Origin: Candidatus Tumulicola sp.
GTDB lineage: Bacteria > Vulcanimicrobiota > Vulcanimicrobiia > Eremiobacterales > Eremiobacteraceae
Assembly: GCA_035601835.1 (NCBI GenBank)
Contig: DATNNM010000011.1
Span: 124,001 to 188,000 of the forward strand
DNA: 64,000 nucleotides
Direction of reading: 5' to 3'
Positions 59,997 through 64,000 of the stretch are shown here, in pieces. A model generated the notes under the pieces. The model made no database searches. It was given only the letters and a program-made list of their open reading frames with translations, and was not told where the DNA came from. Numbering within the stretch: the stretch's first letter is position 1; each line of letters begins with the position of its first letter. Position numbers and translations under genes: made by a program.

Positions 59997-60516
59997 ACTT
60001 GTTCCCTTCACGCGCCGGCACGTCGATGCCCTCACGGACGGGTTCAATTCAGGCGCGGCGGCCGCGACGACGTTTTGGCGTATGCCGGTTTCGTATGCGC
60101 GGGCCGCGGGGCGCTTCGAACTGCAAGGCCGGCTGCGCCCGAAACCGCACCGCTTTGCGATTCTTGACGCCGGCCGTTTCGTCGGACTGTGCGCGCTGTT
60201 CCCGGCGACCTACAGCGGCCGCACGCTGGTGATCGCGATCTTCGATCCGAAAGCGCGCGGCAAAGGCATCGGCACCTATGCGGTGCAGACGCTATGCGAT
60301 TTCGGGTTCCGCAAACTGAAAACGCACCGGATCGAGCTCGGCGTCTATACCCATAACCATCGAGCCATCGCGGTGTACGAGAAGTGCGGCTTCAAGCGCG
60401 AGGCGCTGCTGCGCCGCGATGTCTACAACGACGGCGTGTGGCAGAATTCTCTGTGGATGTCATTGCTGAGAGACGAATGGAGCGCCCGAAATGTAGCGCC
60501 CCGAGCGAAAACGTAG
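59983..60516 (+). CDS. GNAT acetyltransferase, RimJ/RimL type (second)
   Basis: 177 aa starting at GTG 59983. ILDAGRFVGLCALFPATYSG, ARGKGIGTYAVQTLCDFGF (acetyl-CoA loop), NHRAIAVYEKCGFKREALLR. It is a diverged paralogue of its neighbour. The last residues (NVAPRAKT) and the stop codon TAG (60514-60516) are encoded by the palindromic repeat region, so its C terminus was extended or trimmed by the repeat. Confidence 0.86.
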   Translation: MPVARLVPFTRRHVDALTDGFNSGAAAATTFWRMPVSYARAAGRFELQGRLRPKPHRFAILDAGRFVGLCALFPATYSGRTLVIAIFDPKARGKGIGTYAVQTLCDFGFRKLKTHRIELGVYTHNHRAIAVYEKCGFKREALLRRDVYNDGVWQNSLWMSLLRDEWSARNVAPRAKT

Positions 60517-60537
60517 CCACGGACCTTTAGGTCCGTG
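60491..60537 (+). repeat. Dispersed palindromic repeat, composite copy next to tRNA-Sec
   Basis: A fragment ATGTAGCGCCCCGAGCG (60491-60507), then ACGTAGC leading into CACGGACCT-TT-AGGTCCGTG (60518-60537), a perfect 9-bp stem with the CTTTAG centre. The TAG at 60514-60516 stops the GNAT gene, and the hairpin ends at the base before the tRNA's CCA. Confidence 0.85.
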
Positions 60538-60631
60538 TGGCGGGAGAAGATAGGAATCGAACCTACCAGTCCCCTTACGAAGACCAACTGGTTTTGAAGA
60601 CCAGCAGGGGCACCAGCCCCATACTTCTCCC
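60538..60631 (-). tRNA. selC: tRNA-Sec (anticodon UCA)
   Basis: 94 nt including an encoded CCA (60538-60540). Minus strand begins GGGAGAAG, which pairs with CTTCTCCC at the 3' side: an 8-bp acceptor stem, as selenocysteine tRNAs have, not the usual 7. The D arm is GGGGC-TGGT-GCCCC, the anticodon arm GCTGGT-CTTCAAA-ACCAGT with anticodon TCA, a long variable arm (TGGTC paired to GACTG), and a T arm TAGG-TTCGATT-CCTA. The pattern CTTCAAA..CCAGTTGG matches E. coli selC closely. The integrase gene ends 21 bp from its 5' end. Confidence 0.95.
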
Positions 60632-60652
60632 ATGAACGATTTTGATCTTATT

Positions 60653-61876
60653 CTATAAGGCTTTACGGGAGTCGCCTGTAAGATTGGATCCGGCCGGCTC
60701 ATCAGTTTGCAAACGGTTTGCAAACGAAGTCTCACGAGCCGCCGCGAATGCCTGATCCAACTGTTTCGCCGCCCGTTCCTGCAAATCAGGCGATATTGAC
60801 GTGTATGTGTCCATCGTAATCTTGGTCGAACTATGTCCCAATCGTTCAGACACGGTTTTTGGGTGCTGGCCGTACTTAGCGGACCAGCTTGCATGCGCAT
60901 GGCGGAGGTCGTGGAACCGAACTCGCGGGAGTTTATGTCGCCGTATTGCGTCCATGAATACGGTAGTGAACGTTGCGGGAGCCCATGGCTTGCCGTCCAG
61001 GCGACAACATATGAGGTCACCGTCGTGATATGATGGGCCGAGCCGCAACCGCACTTCGTTCTGTTTTATTCGGTGGCGCCGCAAGCATTCAACCGCAAAG
61101 GCGGGCATGGCAACAGTTCGCGTCCCCTTTGCTGATTTTGGATCCTTGAATCTGAGATTACCTTTCACTTGGGCGAGGGATCTGCAAACTAGCAGTGTTC
61201 CACGCCCCAGATCGACATCGGTCCATCGAAGAGCGAGAATCTCGCCGCGACGCATGCCGGTCGCAACTGCCAATACGACAGGAACCAACAATCTCGAGTT
61301 CTCCAAAGCGTCAATTAATCGAACGGCCGCCGATTCATCCAGGACCCGCGGCTCATAACGCGTGACCCGGGGTGGCCTGACTCTCTCAGCTGGATTGGCG
61401 GCGATTAGGTTCCAGCGCACTGCCTGCGCCAGAGCCTGGCGGAGAACACGATGATGATGAACGACCGTCTGGGGCGATAATCCGCCGCGTCCATCGTGCC
61501 GGCCGTTCTCGATCCATCCATTGTACGCCGCTTGAATATCTTGCGGCTGAAGCCTTGAGAGTCGATGGCCCCCTAGAACAGGAACCAGGGCTCGCTCAAC
61601 AATATCCCTGTATCGCCACAGGGTTGTCGGCGATACCCGATGAGTGATCTCCTCGTTGAGCCAGCGAATAAGATGCTCCCTCACCGATGTTCTACCCGCC
61701 TCCACGAGTCCACCGCCATTTGCCGCAACCAGCATCTTGCCAAGTTCACGCTCCGCATCCCGCTTGGTCCCGTGAATCGTAACCCATTTTTGACGTCGTT
61801 TGCCGTCTGGACGCTGACCGTTGTCGACAACAACCGCCCAGCGGCCTTTACCGCGTCTTCGAATATGCCCTTTCAT
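60653..61876 (-). CDS. Tyrosine recombinase / phage-type integrase
   Basis: 407 aa. N-terminal arm-binding domain (GHIRRRGKGRWAVVVDNGQR), core-binding SAM-like domain (about 64-170), and the catalytic domain with Arg209 (TGMRRGE), His322/Arg325 (FHDLRHAHAS), His348 (ERLGHSS) and nucleophile Tyr358 (MDTYTSI). It is expected to integrate and excise the element starting here at an att site in or near tRNA-Sec. Starts at ATG 61876, overlapping the XRE gene by 4 bp. Codon use is less GC-biased than the chromosome to the left. Confidence 0.96.
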   Translation of the reverse strand: MKGHIRRRGKGRWAVVVDNGQRPDGKRRQKWVTIHGTKRDAERELGKMLVAANGGGLVEAGRTSVREHLIRWLNEEITHRVSPTTLWRYRDIVERALVPVLGGHRLSRLQPQDIQAAYNGWIENGRHDGRGGLSPQTVVHHHRVLRQALAQAVRWNLIAANPAERVRPPRVTRYEPRVLDESAAVRLIDALENSRLLVPVVLAVATGMRRGEILALRWTDVDLGRGTLLVCRSLAQVKGNLRFKDPKSAKGTRTVAMPAFAVECLRRHRIKQNEVRLRLGPSYHDGDLICCRLDGKPWAPATFTTVFMDAIRRHKLPRVRFHDLRHAHASWSAKYGQHPKTVSERLGHSSTKITMDTYTSISPDLQERAAKQLDQAFAAARETSFANRLQTDEPAGSNLTGDSRKAL

Positions 61877-62697
61877 TGTTTTGTCCTTTCGCTTTGCGTC
61901 GAGATAGTTGGGTCAAGTTGCATTACCCGGGTCAGGTCACCGGCCGCTTTGTAAAACACTCGTCGCGTCGCTGCGAAACAGGGAGCACAGTTGCTTTCCA
62001 CCCAGAACTGTACTGCTTCAGCGGACATGGCGATGCGTGCGGCGCGCGGCAACCGCCAATTCCCCAGAATCCTTTCGGCAGATCGAAGTCCTATAGGCGC
62101 GCGCAGCATTTCGATGTCCGATTCCGTCTCTTCGAAAAGGGCATCGAATTCCACGCACGCTTTGGACACTAAGTTGGGCGCCAGCTCGAAGAACACGTCG
62201 CCACGCCTTGGGAAACAGCCTAATGCCAAGTGCACTACTGCGGATACAGGTCGAGGTACCAAGTATGTTTGTGAGTCGTGATCAACCCCGACATATCTGG
62301 TAGTAGCGATGAGCTCCATTGTTCGCCGGTGGCCGAGGAGGTAGAAGGGCTTGCCCAGCCCGCGTCGTGGCGAGACTCGTTCCGGATTGTCTTCAAATGC
62401 CCACATGAGGCCCAGGGAGTAAACAGGCCGAAGCATGCGCATGACATGATTAAGGTAGCCCGCCTCAACCAGGGCCATTGTTCGTGGAATACCGAGTGCC
62501 GCCGCGATCTTTCGAACTACGCTAGGCGTCGGGAAGACTTCGCCGCGCAGGTACTTGTTCACCTGAGCGATGCTGTCGTGGTGTAGCTCGGTAGCAAGTC
62601 TGCTCTTCGAAATGCCAAATGCCGATCGAGCAGCATCGATCCAACCCCCAAATCGGTGACGCTCGCCTAAGTCAAGCAACGCAGAATGTCGTGGCAT
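61873..62697 (-). CDS. HTH (XRE-type) regulator of the integrative element
   Basis: 274 aa from ATG 62697 (AAAGGG 6 bp upstream). N-terminal helix-turn-helix with SKSRLATELHHDSIAQVNKY, then TPSVVRKIAAALGI, like lambda-repressor-type folds; the remainder has no known domain and includes LMWAFEDNPERVSPRRGLG. It is likely the element's repressor or immunity gene, transcribed with the integrase and divergent from the excisionase-like gene. The frame is open to 62760, but that part is unlike the family. Confidence 0.78.
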   Translation of the reverse strand: MPRHSALLDLGERHRFGGWIDAARSAFGISKSRLATELHHDSIAQVNKYLRGEVFPTPSVVRKIAAALGIPRTMALVEAGYLNHVMRMLRPVYSLGLMWAFEDNPERVSPRRGLGKPFYLLGHRRTMELIATTRYVGVDHDSQTYLVPRPVSAVVHLALGCFPRRGDVFFELAPNLVSKACVEFDALFEETESDIEMLRAPIGLRSAERILGNWRLPRAARIAMSAEAVQFWVESNCAPCFAATRRVFYKAAGDLTRVMQLDPTISTQSERTKQ

Positions 62698-62836
62698 TTC
62701 AAGCCCTTTCAGTCGGACAGTGGGTTGTGCTGGGGTAATAATAACGGAATATAGATTCACTCTTTATCACAACATAGCTCACTGGTACCATATGCTAAGG
62801 GCTAATGCTCTCCAGTACTGAAGGGTAAGCTTAACT

Positions 62837-62869
62837 CCAGGATACGGGCCGTAAGCAACGGAATCCTGG
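62837..62869 (+). promoter_or_regulatory. Nested hairpin in the excisionase leader of the element
   Basis: Outer arms CCAGGAT (62837-62843) and ATCCTGG (62863-62869) enclose CCGT-AAGCA-ACGG; 26 bp before the excisionase ATG. It lies in the divergent control region 62698-62894, an AT-richer stretch where operators of the XRE regulator are expected. No promoter there is clear enough to list. Confidence 0.45.
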
Positions 62870-62894
62870 TGAACACGACTACAAGGAAGGCAAA

Positions 62895-63188
62895 ATGCCG
62901 GGACGTCGCGCGAACACGAGCTCCAAGTCTACTTTTTCCGAAGCTCCCGACGTGCTTAACGTGCCGATGATGGCGGGCTTGCTCGGTATCTCGGTTGGCT
63001 CTGCATACGCAGCTGTGGCGCGAGGTAGCATACCGGGTGTTGTTCGCATTGGCAGGCGGATTATCGCGTCAAAATCGGCCATTCGTAGCTGGCTGGATGG
63101 CGGCACTGTGGGAGTTGAGGAGTCTTCGAGCACCAAGAGAGCTCCGACAGATCACAACTCTCGCAGGCGGAGAGAGCGCAGACGATGA
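62895..63188 (+). CDS. Excisionase/MerR-type HTH_17 DNA-binding protein
   Basis: 97 aa with a single wHTH: NVPMMAGLLGISVGSAYAAV, GVVRIGRRIIASKSAIRSWL. This is the HTH_17 helix-turn-helix used by Xis and element activators. A ribosome site AAGGAAGG precedes ATG 62895. The Arg-rich tail (SRRRRERRR) is DNA-binding. It likely works with the integrase in excision or activates the following gene (ATGA overlap). Confidence 0.85.
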   Translation: MPGRRANTSSKSTFSEAPDVLNVPMMAGLLGISVGSAYAAVARGSIPGVVRIGRRIIASKSAIRSWLDGGTVGVEESSSTKRAPTDHNSRRRRERRR

Positions 63189-64000
63189 GGGGGCTAACCG
63201 AAGCTCTGCGATGGCACTCCAACAATCATGGCAGAAGTCCGAAGAGGGATCGCTCCGGCCCGCTAAATCCCGTAACCTACAAGCGCAGGTCAAGTCGAGC
63301 CAAACCGGAGATCGCGATCATCGAAAGCGCGATTCTGCCAAAACTGCTGTTGCTCGACGATGACGCGATTCGCGTATATGTTACACTGGTCCGATTCGCC
63401 AATCGGTGGACCGGTCTTGCCTATCCCGGAATGAAACTGCTGCGTCGACAGCTAGGATTCGTTCCTTTCCATACGGACTCGTACACGGGCGTCACTAGGC
63501 TAAATCTTACGCGAAAGCAGTGGGCCAGGCGCAGGGCGCAAATCGACCGGGCGCACCAACGTATTCAAGCCTCTCTCGACACCCTGGCGGGCGCCGGACT
63601 CATCGAGCAAACATATCGCTCGAATTCCAATGGCCCGTACAAGGCTTATCTGATAATGGGCGCGGATGGGAAGCCGCGTAAGCTCAGCACCCTGCAGCAA
63701 GCTGATTCATTTTTCATCGTTCCGCGGGAAGTGATATCCTCCGGCGCGTTCGGCATTTGGGCTAGAGTCAGCGAGTGCCTCGAGTTCGTGGCCGGAGCGG
63801 CTCTTCGGTTACTCTTGTTGATGATGAGAGACTCCAACCCTCTACGTTTCGGTGGCATTTCGCCCCAGCGCTTAACCGTCCAGAACCGTGCGATCAGAAT
63901 TCGAGACGGAACCTGGCTGCGAGAATTAGGCGTGAATCATTATGAATTCTGGTGTGCTATGCGGTCCATTATTCAACGCCAATTTCTGAGGGCCCGCGAT
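63185..64000 (+). CDS. Probable replication or helix-turn-helix protein of the element (3' partial)
   Basis: Frame open for 272 codons to the window end, with no stop. It starts at ATG 63185, overlapping the excisionase-like gene's stop. The text ILPKLLLLDDDAIRVYVTLV, NRWTGLAYPGMKLLRRQLGF, then ASLDTLAGAGLIEQTYRSNS resembles the winged-helix N terminus of plasmid or phage replication initiators and primosomal proteins, which begin with a hydrophobic helix-turn-helix and a GLAYPG-type loop. Function inferred from that pattern and the operon only. Confidence 0.6.
   Translation, partial: MRGLTEALRWHSNNHGRSPKRDRSGPLNPVTYKRRSSRAKPEIAIIESAILPKLLLLDDDAIRVYVTLVRFANRWTGLAYPGMKLLRRQLGFVPFHTDSYTGVTRLNLTRKQWARRRAQIDRAHQRIQASLDTLAGAGLIEQTYRSNSNGPYKAYLIMGADGKPRKLSTLQQADSFFIVPREVISSGAFGIWARVSECLEFVAGAALRLLLLMMRDSNPLRFGGISPQRLTVQNRAIRIRDGTWLRELGVNHYEFWCAMRSIIQRQFLRARD

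Noticed and set aside
1-64000. In-frame-TGA selenoprotein gene within the window
   Set aside because: No gene was seen to continue as a conserved family across a TGA; none can be claimed.

Overview
This is a bacterial chromosome segment, strongly GC-rich by eye, with tightly packed genes, many 4-bp ATGA/GTGA overlaps and frequent TTG starts (GGDEF protein, sugar-binding protein, speH, speE, gcvH, scpB and others). No single gene fixes the phylum. Split gcvPA/gcvPB, a copper-amine-oxidase-N 'stalk' domain on a secreted enzyme, DUF3048 and DUF5679 proteins, a partner-switch phosphatase and lipoproteins would fit an uncultured lineage near Eremiobacterota, Armatimonadota or Chloroflexota. That placement is a low-confidence inference.

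Layout. 1-4293: branched-chain amino-acid-type ABC importer (binding protein cut by the window edge, livHMGF). 4328-8618: IclR regulator, an unusual winged-helix/GAF/GGDEF cyclase, GNAT, AI-2E-type exporter, small membrane protein. 8621-12703 (-): argS, rlmH, dprA, HAD phosphatase. 12777-14918 (+): DUF5679 protein, nrdR, dut, PanE-like reductase. 14920-16062 (-): Tag-like DNA glycosylase with a cysteine cluster and an odd in-frame upstream region. 16672-19601 (-): polar amino-acid ABC importer. 19729-25032: DsbA-like protein, membrane protein, NHL lipoprotein, comM (-), secreted protein. 25272-29145: ribose-type ABC importer. 29171-34141 (-): lepB, rbgA, rnhB, yraN, Ser/Thr kinase, Usp. 34205-36176 (+): MFS and methyltransferase. 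36202-38510 (-): second lepB, rplS, trmD. 38568-40862: TPR protein, TatA/B, lytic transglycosylase, YtxH-like protein. 41037-43807: RsbU/RsbW-like phosphatase and RsbV-like antagonist. 43752-44436 (-): prp and rplU. 44663-52640: speH, speE, gcvT, then (after an opposing phosphoesterase) gcvH, gcvPA, gcvPB and a Nudix gene. 52684-60516: DUF3048 lipoprotein, scpAB, methyltransferase, nfo, Tim44-like protein, aspartyl protease (-), two GNATs. 60538-60631 (-): tRNA-Sec (selC, anticodon UCA). 60653-64000: left end of an integrative element (integrase, XRE repressor-like protein, excisionase-like protein, partial replication-type protein) with poorer codon bias.

Themes. (i) A family of short dispersed palindromes with a constant CTTTAG/CTAAAG centre and covarying stems occurs at least ten times, always at gene ends or between genes. 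In three cases the TAG in its head is the stop codon of the preceding gene, and one copy is squeezed between a GNAT stop codon and the tRNA-Sec 3' end. (ii) Two leaders look like undescribed cis-regulators: a promoter, antiterminator and terminator array directly before rplS (L19), and a long structured leader before speH whose G-rich Shine-Dalgarno can be masked. (iii) The common trmD-rplS-lepB-rbgA-rnhB-yraN block is broken by an inserted plus-strand gene pair, with a lepB on each side. (iv) tRNA-Sec shows that the organism very likely decodes UGA as selenocysteine, but no selA, selB, selD or selenoprotein was seen here.
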